From Actinoallomurus oryzae (GTDB taxonomy: Bacteria > Actinomycetota > Actinomycetes > Streptosporangiales > Streptosporangiaceae), in NCBI RefSeq assembly GCF_039541955.1, contig NZ_BAABHF010000010.1, positions 372,001 through 436,000 on the forward strand: a stretch of 64,000 nucleotides of DNA. Direction: 5' to 3'. Shown one piece after another: positions 8,314 through 17,226 of this stretch. The notes beneath the pieces are model-generated. The model did no database searches. It had not been told where the DNA came from and saw nothing but the letters and a program-made list of their open reading frames with translations. Position 1 is the first letter of the stretch. The number at the start of each line of letters is the position of its first letter. The position numbers and the translations under genes were made by a program.

Positions 8314-9921
8314 GTGGGCCACATCGAAGTCGCGCATCTCGACCACGCCCTGCCCGACGGGCGGGTCCTGCTCTCCGACGTCTCGTTCCGGGTCGGCGAC
8401 GGGTCGGTGGCGGCGCTGGTCGGGCCCAACGGCGCCGGCAAGACGACCCTGCTCCGCCTGGTGGCGGGCGACCTGGAGGCGCAGAGCGGCTCGGTCGTGC
8501 GCAGCGGCGGCCTCGGTGTGATGCGGCAGTTCATCGGCAACATCCGCGACGAGTCGACCGTGCACGACCTGCTCGTGTCCACCGCGCCGCCGCGTGTACG
8601 CGACGCGGCGGCGGCGCTGGAGCGGGCCGAGCTGGCCATGATGGAGCGCGACGACGAACCCACCCAGCTGCGCTACGCCAAGGCCCTCACCGACTGGGGC
8701 GACGCCGGCGGGTACGACGCCGAGGTGCTCTGGGACTCCTGCTGCGTCGCCGCCCTCGGCGCGCCCTACGACCGCACCCGCTACCGCGACGTGAAGACCC
8801 TGTCGGGCGGCGAGCAGAAGCGCCTCGTGCTGGAGGCGCTGTTCCGCGGCACGGACGAGGTGCTGCTGCTCGACGAGCCCGACAACTACCTCGACGTCCC
8901 GGGCAAGCTGTGGCTGGAGGAGCGGCTGCGGGAGACGCGCAAGACGGTGCTGCTCGTCTCGCACGACCGCGAGCTGCTCGCGCGCGCCGCACGGCAGATC
9001 GTCACGGTCGAGTCCGCGACCGTCTGGACGCACGGCTCCGGCTTCGCCACGTACGCCGAGGCGCGGCGCGCGCGCAACGAACGGCTCGAGGAGCTGCGGC
9101 GGCGCTGGGACGAGGAGCACGCCAAGCTCAAGGCCCTGGTCCTGATGTACAAGCAGAAGGCCGCCAGCAACGCCGACATGGCCTCCCGCTACCACGCGGC
9201 GCAGACGCGGCTGCGCCGGTTCGAGGAGGCGGGGCCCCCGGAGATCCCGCCGCGCGACCAGAACCTCAAGATGCGCCTGCGCGGTGGCCGTACCGGCAAA
9301 CGCGCCGTGATCTGCGAGGGACTGGAGCTGACCGGCCTGATGCGGCCGTTCGACGCCGAGATCTGGTACGGCGAGCGCGTCGCGGTACTCGGCTCGAACG
9401 GCTCGGGAAAGAGCCACTACCTGCGACTGCTGGCCGGCGGCGACGTGGCGCACACGGGCGTGGGCCGGCTGGGGGCGCGCGTCGTGCCGGGGTTGTTCGC
9501 CCAGACCCATGCCCGGCCGGACCTGCGGGGCCGCACGCCGGCGGAGATCCTGATGACCGAGCACGCCCGGCTGCGCAACGAGGCGATGTCCGCGCTGTCC
9601 CGCTACGAGCTGAACTTCTGCGGCGACCAGCCGTTCGAGACGCTGTCGGGCGGGCAGCAGGCACGGTTGCAGATCCTGCTGCTGGAGATGAGCGGCTGCA
9701 CACTGCTGCTGCTCGACGAGCCGACCGACAACCTCGACCTGGCCAGCGCCGAGGCCCTGCAGCAGGGGCTGGAGGCCTACGAGGGCACGGTGGTGGCGGT
9801 CACGCACGACCGGTGGTTCGCGCGGTCGTTCGACCGGTTTCTGGTGTTCGGCGGCGACGGCACCGTGTACGAGACGGCCGAGCCGGTGTGGGACGAGACC
9901 CGCGTCGACCGCCCGCGCTGA
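8314..9921 (+). CDS. ABC-F family ATP-binding protein
   Basis: Soluble protein with two ABC ATPase domains and no membrane segments (535 residues). Domain 1 has Walker A GPNGAGKTT, signature LSGGEQKR and Walker B LLLDEPDNYLD. Domain 2 has Walker A GSNGSGKSH, LSGGQQAR and LLLDEPTDNLD. Between them is a charged linker (about residues 230-320, EELRRRWDEEHAKLKALVLMYKQK) of the kind that reaches into the ribosome in ABC-F factors. Family roles are ribosome protection against antibiotics or translation-factor activity; nothing nearby indicates antibiotic resistance. GTG at 8314 is preferred over TTG 8305 because CAGACT lies 6 nt upstream, close to the leaderless pattern. Confidence 0.85.
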   Translation: MGHIEVAHLDHALPDGRVLLSDVSFRVGDGSVAALVGPNGAGKTTLLRLVAGDLEAQSGSVVRSGGLGVMRQFIGNIRDESTVHDLLVSTAPPRVRDAAAALERAELAMMERDDEPTQLRYAKALTDWGDAGGYDAEVLWDSCCVAALGAPYDRTRYRDVKTLSGGEQKRLVLEALFRGTDEVLLLDEPDNYLDVPGKLWLEERLRETRKTVLLVSHDRELLARAARQIVTVESATVWTHGSGFATYAEARRARNERLEELRRRWDEEHAKLKALVLMYKQKAASNADMASRYHAAQTRLRRFEEAGPPEIPPRDQNLKMRLRGGRTGKRAVICEGLELTGLMRPFDAEIWYGERVAVLGSNGSGKSHYLRLLAGGDVAHTGVGRLGARVVPGLFAQTHARPDLRGRTPAEILMTEHARLRNEAMSALSRYELNFCGDQPFETLSGGQQARLQILLLEMSGCTLLLLDEPTDNLDLASAEALQQGLEAYEGTVVAVTHDRWFARSFDRFLVFGGDGTVYETAEPVWDETRVDRPR

Positions 9922-9971
9922 CCGACCGCCCGCGCCCGCGGATCATTCCTCGCCGGCCGGCGGCCCGGATG

Positions 9972-10520
9972 TCAGCCGACCGGGGCCAGATCCAGCTCGA
10001 TCTTGACCTCGTCCGCCACCCTGAGCTGGCCGAACAGCGCGGAGTAGGGCTTGATCCCCCAGCGCGACTGGACGACGGACGCCTCGGCGGTCAGCCGCTC
10101 GCCGGAGATCCGGCCGTGCACGGTGACGGGCCGGGTGACATCCATGATCGTCAGCTCGCCCTCGACGGTGAACGCCGCGGGCGTGCCCGCCACGCCGGTG
10201 GACCGGAACCGGATCACCGGGTGGGCACGCGTCTTCAGGACCTTCTCGCGGACGGTCTTGACGATCTCGATCCGGTCGGCCGCGGTGAGCGGCACGACAC
10301 CGCCGCCGCCCTCGACGACCTCGAACGAGGCGGGATCGATCTCGGCGGTCACCACGGAGGCGGACGGATCGTCGAGGTCGATGACCGCCTCCCCGGACCA
10401 GCGTGCGGCCTCGATCGTCAGATCGTGCCCCGCCCGGCGGCCGAGCCCACTCCGGCCCGTGCGCAGCCGGAGCGTCCCCGATGCGGGACCCAGTGCGTAC
10501 GTGCCGCTGGTCAGCGCCAT
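9972..10520 (-). CDS. YceI-like lipid-binding family protein
   Basis: A 182-residue YceI-family protein, a lipocalin-like barrel that binds isoprenoid or other lipids. Visible features are SGTYALGPASGTLRLRTG at the start, GHDLTIEAARWSGEAVIDLDD, VVTAEIDPASFEV and the C-terminal VKIELDLAPVG. No signal peptide, so it is probably cytoplasmic, as for many actinobacterial members. The ATG at 10520 follows TAATGT by 7 nt on the minus strand (leaderless). The frame is open much further upstream, but that part is low-complexity and not YceI-like. Confidence 0.85.
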   Translation of the reverse strand: MALTSGTYALGPASGTLRLRTGRSGLGRRAGHDLTIEAARWSGEAVIDLDDPSASVVTAEIDPASFEVVEGGGGVVPLTAADRIEIVKTVREKVLKTRAHPVIRFRSTGVAGTPAAFTVEGELTIMDVTRPVTVHGRISGERLTAEASVVQSRWGIKPYSALFGQLRVADEVKIELDLAPVG

Positions 10521-10699
10521 AAGCACCACATTACGACCTGGGCGACGGCCGCGCTGAAGGCCTGGTCGCGGATTCCCCAGGCCTGCTCCGGGTCGCTCTG
10601 CACCTCGGTCGGCGTCGACCGTACGGAATTGAGGATCTCGACCGCGCGACGCAGGGACAGTGGCCGTCTCGTCGGTACTGAAACGGGGTTCCGCCCCAT
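10511..10699 (-). CDS. Possible small protein overlapping the start of the YceI gene
   Basis: A 62-codon frame from ATG at 10699 reads into the first bases of the YceI gene and stops at 10511-10513. Codon third positions are strongly G/C and the peptide looks natural (LRRAVEILNSVRSTPTEVQ, AWGIRDQAFSAAVAQVV). No ribosome site is obvious and no family is recognised. It contains a TTA codon close to its end. It might be a real small gene, a decayed remnant, or chance. The 358-base gap 10521-10878 holds nothing else I can support. Confidence 0.3.
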   Translation of the reverse strand: MGRNPVSVPTRRPLSLRRAVEILNSVRSTPTEVQSDPEQAWGIRDQAFSAAVAQVVMWCLWR

Positions 10700-10878
10700 T
10701 TCCGGTCTCGGGCCCTGCTGACCGAGGTCTTCCCGACCCGGCACCGGCCCGCCGGGAGATGGCCCACGCGCCGGGCATCGAGACGACGACCTTCGAGCAG
10801 TGGGCTCACGGGGAGGCGCGGGCGGACCAAGGCCGGCCGGGAGGGCCCGCGCCTCGCGTCGGTACGGGTCTACGGCCC

Positions 10879-11247
10879 TCAGTGCTCGGCGAGCAGCCCG
10901 ATGGCGCGGACGATCTCGCCCAGCGTGTGGAACTCCTGGCCCTCCGGCAGCCCGGAGACGGCGTCGACGACCGAGTCGGGGGCGCGGCGGGACCGCAGGT
11001 GGGTCAGCAGCCGTGCCCGGTCGGCGGGGAACACGGTCGGTGGCAGGTTCCGGGTCAGCGCGGCGCGACGCGCGACGTCGGCGGGTGACATGCCGCGCGG
11101 TGGCGTCCGGTGGCGCTCGGGCGAGGCGTCACCGCCTCCCGGCCGGCCCTCCCGGGCGTGGCCGGCGCCGTTCCTGCTCAGGCTCTCGGTCTCCTTGTGC
11201 AGGTAGTCGTCGCGGACCGGACCCTGCTTGTCGCTCTCGCGGTGCAT
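10879..11247 (-). CDS. DUF2795 protein
   Basis: A 122-residue hydrophilic protein. The N-terminal half is disordered-looking and charged. The C-terminal ~60 residues fit DUF2795, a small helical actinobacterial domain often found near DNA- and stress-related genes (LTRNLPPTVFPADRARLLTHL, APDSVVDAVSGLPEG, then FHTLGEIVRAIG). ATG at 11247 has AAGGTGAGG 4-5 nt upstream. No enzymatic residues are recognised; function unknown. Confidence 0.75.
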   Translation of the reverse strand: MHRESDKQGPVRDDYLHKETESLSRNGAGHAREGRPGGGDASPERHRTPPRGMSPADVARRAALTRNLPPTVFPADRARLLTHLRSRRAPDSVVDAVSGLPEGQEFHTLGEIVRAIGLLAEH

Positions 11248-11455
11248 AGACCTCACCTTTCGCGTAGCCCTCTCAGGCGCCCCCACGCGCTGGCGTTCCG
11301 GACCGACCTCCTTCGGGGCACGACAGCGAAACGGAGCGCCGAAATGCTCCACCTGACACCGGGCGGTCGCCGCGCGACCCCCTGTGAGCCGCCGTACCCG
11401 AGCCGGACGGAAGCGAACCCTCACGCCCCTCCGGCCGGCGATCGCGCCCACCCGA

Positions 11456-12997
11456 TCAAGCGCTCGGCCGGTCCGCCCCGGCCGGGGGCTCGGGCAGAGG
11501 CCGGCGGCTGGGCGCGGCGACCTCGGCGGGCCCGAAGACGGCCAGCGCGGCACGCCTCTTGGTGATCTCCACCGGACCGTCGGCCGTGCCCGGCTCGCCG
11601 TCGCAGGCGAGGCGCAGCGAGCCCTCGGCCCCGCCCACGCTCAGGGAGGTGGTGCGCCAGGTCTTGTAGTCGGGCATCAGGTGCAGGTGCCCGACGAGCA
11701 GCGCGGCGACGGCGCGCGCCTTGCCGATATGGCGCCTGGCGCCGATCAGGCGTACGTCGAGCAGGCCGTCGGCCAGGTGCTCGCGCCAGGTCGGGGCGAC
11801 ACCGTAGGAGCCGTACCGGCAGTTGCCGATGAAGGCGAACCACACGCGCAGCCGCCGCCCCTCGACGTACACCTCCGTCGGCTCGGTGTGCCGCAGGACG
11901 CGGATCGCGGCCACCGCGAGCGCCGGCCACTTGCCCAGGCGGCTCTCCATGCGCCGCCGCAGGTCGACCAGCTCGGTGTACGCGCCGAAACTCGCCGTGT
12001 TGAGGAACACGCGCCGTCCCGCGCGGGCGACGTCGACCCGGATGACGGCGCCCGACCGGTAGGCCTCGACGGCGTCCTTGGCGGTCTCCAGGCCGATCGC
12101 GCGGGCGAAGTGGTTCAGCGTGCCACCGGGGATCACCAGCAGCGGCAGACCGCGGTCGAGGGCGACCTCGGCCCCGGCGTTGATCGTGCCGTCGCCGCCG
12201 CAGACCCCCAGCACGGTCGCCCGGTCCGCGGCGTCGCCGAGCGCCTTGCCCAGGTCCTCGCCGGCCTCGACGATCTCCGCCTGCGGCAGCTCGGCGCGGA
12301 GCAGGCTCGTGGCGTCGCCGCCGCCCGCGTCGTTGTTGATCACCACGACGACGCCGGCGCCGTCGGGTGAGATGCCCTGGACGGCTTCGGCGGGCATCGA
12401 CCACACGGCTCCGGCGGGCGCGGGACGGGTGGGCCAGACCAGCCGGGTCGTCGCGGCGGCCACCGCGCCGAGCGCCAGGCCGGCCATGACGTCGCCCGGG
12501 TAGTGCGCGCCGGTGTAGACGCGGGAGAAGGCCACCCCGGCGGCGGCCGCAGCCACGGGAAGCACGACGGACGCGGGCGCCTCCAGCGCCAGCGCGCCGG
12601 TGAAGGCCGCGGCCGCCGCCGAGTGCCCGGAGGGGAAGGACGGGGAGGTCGGCAGCCGCCACCGCACCCGCGCCGCGGGGAGCGCGGTGCCGCGCCCGAT
12701 GCTCGTCGGCAGGCCGGCCAGCTCGATCAGCGGACGGCGGCGGCGGAACATCTGCTTGCCCACGAGGTTGGCGATCGGGCTGGTCAGGCTGAGCGCGAAC
12801 ACGCCGCGCAGCGCCGCCCGGCGCAGCCGTGGCTGCCGCGTCAGGGCCAGTCCGCCGACGACGCCCAGCCACAGCAGGGAGTGGTCGGCGGCTCTGGACA
12901 GGCGAGGGAGGACGTACTCGAAACCGCGGAGTCGTGCCGCGGCCACCGCGTCGAACGCGCGCTGGTCGAGCCGGACCGCTCGTTGCAACAGGGGCAT
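11456..12997 (-). CDS. PAP2 phosphatase fused to diacylglycerol/sphingoid-type lipid kinase
   Basis: A 513-residue two-domain membrane enzyme. Residues ~1-205 are a PAP2 (type 2 phosphatidic acid phosphatase) domain with several membrane segments and all three signatures: KQMFRRRRP, SFPSGHSA and SRVYTGAHYPGDV. Residues ~215-500 are a DAGK/LCB5 lipid kinase domain with VINNDAGGG, the glycine-rich CGGDGTINAGAEVAL, and IPGGTLNHFARAIG. The two activities oppose each other on lipid phosphates, so the fusion may interconvert phosphatidate and diacylglycerol or recycle undecaprenyl phosphate; the substrate is not readable. ATG at 12997 is preceded by GAGG. Monocistronic; about 190 bp separate it from the divergent exporter operon. 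Confidence 0.88.
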   Translation of the reverse strand: MPLLQRAVRLDQRAFDAVAAARLRGFEYVLPRLSRAADHSLLWLGVVGGLALTRQPRLRRAALRGVFALSLTSPIANLVGKQMFRRRRPLIELAGLPTSIGRGTALPAARVRWRLPTSPSFPSGHSAAAAAFTGALALEAPASVVLPVAAAAAGVAFSRVYTGAHYPGDVMAGLALGAVAAATTRLVWPTRPAPAGAVWSMPAEAVQGISPDGAGVVVVINNDAGGGDATSLLRAELPQAEIVEAGEDLGKALGDAADRATVLGVCGGDGTINAGAEVALDRGLPLLVIPGGTLNHFARAIGLETAKDAVEAYRSGAVIRVDVARAGRRVFLNTASFGAYTELVDLRRRMESRLGKWPALAVAAIRVLRHTEPTEVYVEGRRLRVWFAFIGNCRYGSYGVAPTWREHLADGLLDVRLIGARRHIGKARAVAALLVGHLHLMPDYKTWRTTSLSVGGAEGSLRLACDGEPGTADGPVEITKRRAALAVFGPAEVAAPSRRPLPEPPAGADRPSA

Positions 12998-13187
12998 GCG
13001 AGCCTCTATCCCCCGTCGCGGTCAAGATATGTCGGGGGTTATCCAAGGTCAGTGGCGTCGGCGGCGGCCGTCGGCACACCCGGGCTCGGTATCCCGGTTA
13101 CAGCCCGATCACGCCGAAGATCACATTCTCGCCATGCATCTCACTGAACGTCGATGCCGGGGCTCTGTCTGCAATAGGCTCATCCGC

Positions 13188-14165
13188 ATGAGTCACCCGG
13201 AACGGCTCGGAGCCTCGGGTGGCGGACCGGCGCACGCGATAGCCGAGCCCCCACAGCTCAACGGGCATCGTTCGCTGGCCGAGTTCGCCACCAAGCAGGG
13301 GCTCAAGCAGAGCGCCGCCCGCCCCCCGATGGGCTCGTACATCAGTCAGCTCTGGCAGCGTCGTCACTTCATCTGGGCGTTCGCGTCGGCCAAGAACATC
13401 GCGATGTACACCGAGTCGCGCCTCGGTCAGGTGTGGCAGGTCCTCACACCGCTGCTCAACGCGGCGGTGTACTACCTGATCTTCGGCCTGCTGCTCGGTG
13501 TCAGCCGCGGCCTGCCGCACAACACGTTCATTCCGTTCCTGGTCTGCGGTGTCTTCATCTTCACCTTCACCCAGCGGTCGGTGCAGACGGGCGCCAAGTC
13601 GGTCGGCGACAACCTGTCGCTGATCCGCGCCCTGCACTTCCCGCGGGCCAGCCTGCCGCTGGCGTACACCATCATCGAGCTCCAGCAGTTGCTCGTCTCG
13701 ATGGTCGTGCTGTTCGTCATCGTGCTCGGCTTCGGCGAGCCGCTCACGCTCGACTGGCTGTTGCTGGTCCCGGTCCTGATGATGCAGGTGCTGTTCAACG
13801 TCGGGATGAGCCTCGTGCTCGCCCGCATCGGCGCGTTCAACCGCGACATCCAGCAGCTGCTGCCGTTCATCATGCGGACCTGGCTCTACTTCTCCGGCAT
13901 CATCTACAGCCTGTCCGGGCTGATGAACTCGTCCAAGATCCACGCCCACCCGTGGATCGGGAAGGTCCTCGAGGCCAACCCCGGATACGTCTACGTCGAG
14001 CTGTCGCGCCTTGCCATCCTCGACAGCTACCGGGGCTACGTGCACGAGACGCTGCACGAGCAGACGAATCACCTGTGGTGGTACGGCCTGGGTTGGTCGG
14101 TCGTGGTGTTCGTCATAGGGTTCTGGTTCTTCTTCCGCGCCGAGGAGAGGTACGGCCGTGGCTGA
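13188..14165 (+). CDS. ABC-2 type polysaccharide/teichoic-acid exporter permease
   Basis: A 325-residue inner-membrane permease of the TagG/Wzm family. After a ~65-residue cytoplasmic N-terminus there are six predicted membrane segments (about 105-128, 140-160, 182-210, 215-240, 250-270 and 298-318). The segment RDIQQLLPFIMRTWLYFSGIIY is characteristic. ATG at 13188 follows TAGGCT by 7 nt, so the mRNA is probably leaderless; the frame is open to 12600 but not homologous there. Its end overlaps the ATPase gene by 8 nt. Exports a lipid-linked glycan; the glycan genes are not in this window. Confidence 0.87.
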   Translation: MSHPERLGASGGGPAHAIAEPPQLNGHRSLAEFATKQGLKQSAARPPMGSYISQLWQRRHFIWAFASAKNIAMYTESRLGQVWQVLTPLLNAAVYYLIFGLLLGVSRGLPHNTFIPFLVCGVFIFTFTQRSVQTGAKSVGDNLSLIRALHFPRASLPLAYTIIELQQLLVSMVVLFVIVLGFGEPLTLDWLLLVPVLMMQVLFNVGMSLVLARIGAFNRDIQQLLPFIMRTWLYFSGIIYSLSGLMNSSKIHAHPWIGKVLEANPGYVYVELSRLAILDSYRGYVHETLHEQTNHLWWYGLGWSVVVFVIGFWFFFRAEERYGRG

Positions 14166-14973
14166 CGTCAAGGAGAAGCTCAAGGTGGCCGAGCAGCCGG
14201 CGCCGCGGGTGACCATCGACCAGACCCGCGAGCCGATCGTCGTCGTCGACGACCTGCACATCAAGTACCGGGTGTACGGCGCCGGCGGCAAGGGCAACGC
14301 CGCGAGCGCCTTCATCCGCGTGCTGCGCCGCGAGCACCGGCCGACGATGAAGGTGGTCCACGCGATCCGCGGGCTGTCCTTCGTCGCGTACAAGGGTGAC
14401 GCGATCGGCGTCATCGGCACCAACGGCTCGGGCAAGTCGACGCTGCTCAAGGCCATCGCCGGCCTGCTGCCGCCGGAGAGCGGCGGCGTGTACACCTCCG
14501 GCCAGCCGTCGCTGCTCGGTGTGAACGCCGCGCTGATGAACGACCTCACGGGCGAGCGCAACATCATCCTCGGCTGCCTGGCCATGGGCATGACGCCCGA
14601 AGAGGTCAAGAAGAAGTACGACGAGATCGTGAAGTTCGCCGGGCTCAAGGAGGGTTTCATCCAGCTGCCGATGCGGGCCTACTCCTCCGGCATGGGCTCG
14701 CGGCTGCGGTTCGCCATCGCCGCGTCCAAGTCACACGACGTGCTGCTCATCGACGAGGCGCTGGCCACCGGCGACGCGAAGTTCCGGCGCAAGAGCGCGA
14801 AGAAGATCGACGAGCTGCGCAACGAGGCGGGCGCCGTCTTCCTGGTCGCCCACCAGCTCGACTCGATCCGGGAGATGTGCAACCGGGTGCTGTGGATCGA
14901 CGAGGGCAGGATGGTGATGGACGGCGACCCCGACACCGTCGTCGACGCCTACACCGAGGCCACCGGCAAGTAG
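14158..14973 (+). CDS. ATP-binding subunit of the polysaccharide exporter
   Basis: The 271-residue ATPase partner of the preceding permease (TagH/Wzt family). Walker A is GTNGSGKST (about residue 88), the signature YSSGMGSRL and Walker B VLLIDEAL. It has the family-typical GERNIILGCLAMGM segment. It ends soon after the nucleotide domain, so it has no C-terminal carbohydrate-recognition domain of the O-antigen Wzt type. GTG at 14158 lies inside the permease gene (8-nt overlap), so expression is coupled. A clear hairpin terminator follows. Confidence 0.88.
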   Translation: MADVKEKLKVAEQPAPRVTIDQTREPIVVVDDLHIKYRVYGAGGKGNAASAFIRVLRREHRPTMKVVHAIRGLSFVAYKGDAIGVIGTNGSGKSTLLKAIAGLLPPESGGVYTSGQPSLLGVNAALMNDLTGERNIILGCLAMGMTPEEVKKKYDEIVKFAGLKEGFIQLPMRAYSSGMGSRLRFAIAASKSHDVLLIDEALATGDAKFRRKSAKKIDELRNEAGAVFLVAHQLDSIREMCNRVLWIDEGRMVMDGDPDTVVDAYTEATGK

Positions 14974-14995
14974 TCCTCTCTTCCGAAGCCGTTCT

Positions 14996-15025
14996 GAAGC
15001 CCGAGCCCGGGAAGGCTCGGGCTTC
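14996..15025 (+). terminator. Hairpin terminator after the exporter operon
   Basis: GAAGCCCGAGCC (14996-15007) pairs perfectly with GGCTCGGGCTTC (15014-15025) around a 6-nt loop, 22 nt after the ATPase stop. A weak run, ACGCTTTGTG, follows. Confidence 0.8.
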
Positions 15026-15238
15026 ACGCTTTGTGAGCCGCCGATCACCGGAAGAGCAGGTTTGGCGAACGAGTTTCCGGGCCGCTCCGGGCGGTGCCGG
15101 AACTGCCCCTTTATGACGGCCTGCCGCCGATCTACCTTCGAGGGAGACGCTCCTTCCCGAGAGAGGCCGGGGGTTGGCACCGAGCAGCGAGCAGCCCGGC
15201 GGGCATGGTGGCCGGCACCGCCGGCGAGCGGGCCGGCC

Positions 15239-16318
15239 GTGAGGCGCCGCGACGAGGCGGGCACGGCGGCGAAGGCGGTCGAGGCCCGTGGCCTCGTCAA
15301 GGTGTACGAGGGGCGCCGTGACCGGCAGGTCCGCGCGCTCGACGGGATCGACGTGTCCTCGAACCAGGGTGAGTACCTGGTGTTGCTCGGCCCCTCGGGC
15401 TGCGGCAAGACCACGCTGCTGCGCACCATCGCGGGCCTGGAGCGGCCGACCGAGGGCGAGGTGTACATCGGCGGCCAGCTCGTCAACGGGCTGCCGCCGA
15501 GGATCCGCCGGGTCGCGATGGTCCTGCAGTCCTACGCCCTGTATCCGCACAAGACCGTCCACAGCAACATCGAGTTCCCGCTGAAGGCCGAGAACGTCCC
15601 GCGCCACCTGCGCGAGCGCAAGATCCGCTGGGCGGCCGAGCTGCTCGGCATCCCGGACCTGCTCGGCCGCAAGCCCCGGCAGCTGTCCGGCGGTGAGCGC
15701 CAGCGGGTCGCGCTGGCCCGTGCCCTCGTCCGTGAGCCGGCCGTCTTCCTGCTCGACGAGCCGCTGTCGGGGCTGGACGCCAAGCTGCGCGCCACCACCC
15801 GCGACGAGCTCAAACGCTTCCAGCGGCAGATCGGCACCGCGACGATCTACGTGACGCACGACCAGGAAGAGGCGATGGGGCTCGGCGACCGCGTGGCGGT
15901 GCTGGACGCCGGGCGGCTGCGCCAGGTCGGCACGCCCCGCGACATCTACGACGAACCGGCCGACACGTTCGTCGCGACGTTCGTCGGCTCTCCCCCGATG
16001 AACCTCGTGCAGCGCGCCGACCGGCTCGTCGGCTTCCGGCCCGAGCACTTACTGCCGGCGGAGAACGTCGCGTACGACTCCCGCGTCACCATGCCGCTGC
16101 GGATCGAGCGCATCGAGTACCTGTCCGGCGACCGGCACGTGTACGGCGCGGTGACGAGGATCGGCGCGGAGACGCGGGTGATCGCGCGGCTGCCCGCCAC
16201 CGTCATCACGCCGCTGACGCCGGGCGAGACGCACGAGTTCGCGGTGCCGGGTGACCGGCTGCGCTTCTTCGACGCCGAGTACGGCATCCGTACCGCGCCG
16301 GTACGGATCGGCGGTTGA
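15239..16318 (+). CDS. Sugar-type ABC importer ATP-binding protein (UgpC/MsmK-like)
   Basis: A 359-residue importer ATPase. Walker A is GPSGCGKTT, Q-loop LQSYALYPHKTV, signature LSGGERQR, Walker B VFLLDEPLSGLDA, and H-loop YVTHDQEEA. A C-terminal TOBE/MalK-type regulatory domain (about residues 245-359) has VGSPPMNLVQ and VGFRPEHLLP. Family members energise uptake of maltose, glycerol-phosphate or other sugars. The start is uncertain: GTG 15239 gives the usual family length, while an in-frame ATG at 15113 would add 42 atypical residues. Its TGA overlaps the TTG of the first permease, so the three genes form a tight operon. No solute-binding protein gene is in the operon. Confidence 0.85.
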   Translation: MRRRDEAGTAAKAVEARGLVKVYEGRRDRQVRALDGIDVSSNQGEYLVLLGPSGCGKTTLLRTIAGLERPTEGEVYIGGQLVNGLPPRIRRVAMVLQSYALYPHKTVHSNIEFPLKAENVPRHLRERKIRWAAELLGIPDLLGRKPRQLSGGERQRVALARALVREPAVFLLDEPLSGLDAKLRATTRDELKRFQRQIGTATIYVTHDQEEAMGLGDRVAVLDAGRLRQVGTPRDIYDEPADTFVATFVGSPPMNLVQRADRLVGFRPEHLLPAENVAYDSRVTMPLRIERIEYLSGDRHVYGAVTRIGAETRVIARLPATVITPLTPGETHEFAVPGDRLRFFDAEYGIRTAPVRIGG

Positions 16319-17226
16319 GCGGCACGCGGGCGCGCGCCGGTGACCGGGCGCGCCTCACCGACCGCGAGGGCTTCTTGGCCTGGGCGTTCCTGCTGCCCAC
16401 GGTCGTCTACCTGACGGCGCTGGTGGTGGCGCCGTTCGTGCTGACGGTGGCGTTCGCGTTCTCGCGCTCGACGGGCGACGCACCGTCGTACCGGTTCGCC
16501 GGGCTGCGCGACTTCCGCACGGTGTTCGGCGACGACGTCTTCTGGCGGTCGCTGCTCGACACGCTCGCCCTGACCGGCGTGGCGATCGTCCTCGTCGTGG
16601 TCCTCGGGACGGCCCTCGCGCACGTCCTGCGCGCCGGCTTCCGCTTCCGCCGCACGGTGCGCACGCTGGTGCTGCTGCCGTGGACGACACCGGTCGCGCT
16701 GTCGGCGATCTCCTGGCGATGGCTGCTGGGTTCGGCCGGGGTGGACCGGATGCTGCGCGCCGCCTCCCTGCTGCACGGTGGCGGGTCGCCGCTCGATCGT
16801 ACGGGGCCCGCCGCGGTCGCGGTGGTCGCCGTGCACGTCTGGCGGCTGACGCCGCTCGCCGCCGTCATCGTGATGGCCGGGCTGAACTCCGTGCCGCACG
16901 GCGTGTGGGACGCCGCCCGTCTCGACGGGGCCGGCGTCTGGCGGCGTTTCTTCGGCGTGACGGTGCCGCTGACCCTGCCGGTGACCGCGGTGGCCGGGGT
17001 GTTCACGGCGGCGATCACCTTCGCGGACGTGGCCGTGGTGCGGGTGCTGACGGGCGGCGGGCCGCACGACTCGACCCAGGTGCTGCCCACGCTGGCGTAC
17101 CTGCGCGGCGTCGAGGGCGGCGACATCGGCGCCGGGGCGGCCGCGTCCCTGTTCCTGCTTCCGCTGTTCCTCGCCGGTGCGGCCGTGGTGCTCCGCGTCG
17201 TACGGCGGGCGGAGGCGGACCGGTGA
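16315..17226 (+). CDS. Sugar-type ABC importer permease 1 (MalF/UgpA-like)
   Basis: A 303-residue permease with six predicted membrane segments (about 20-45, 78-102, 112-135, 160-180, 210-238 and 270-295). The EAA cytoplasmic loop that docks on the ATPase is seen as DAARLDGAGVWRRFFGVTVPL. The TTG start at 16315 overlaps the upstream stop. Its stop overlaps the next gene's GTG. The substrate cannot be read from the sequence. Confidence 0.85.
   Translation: MSGTRARAGDRARLTDREGFLAWAFLLPTVVYLTALVVAPFVLTVAFAFSRSTGDAPSYRFAGLRDFRTVFGDDVFWRSLLDTLALTGVAIVLVVVLGTALAHVLRAGFRFRRTVRTLVLLPWTTPVALSAISWRWLLGSAGVDRMLRAASLLHGGGSPLDRTGPAAVAVVAVHVWRLTPLAAVIVMAGLNSVPHGVWDAARLDGAGVWRRFFGVTVPLTLPVTAVAGVFTAAITFADVAVVRVLTGGGPHDSTQVLPTLAYLRGVEGGDIGAGAAASLFLLPLFLAGAAVVLRVVRRAEADR

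Noticed and set aside
8314..9921. Antibiotic-resistance ABC-F gene
   Set aside because: Family includes resistance factors, but no resistance-type linker or antibiotic cluster can be identified here.
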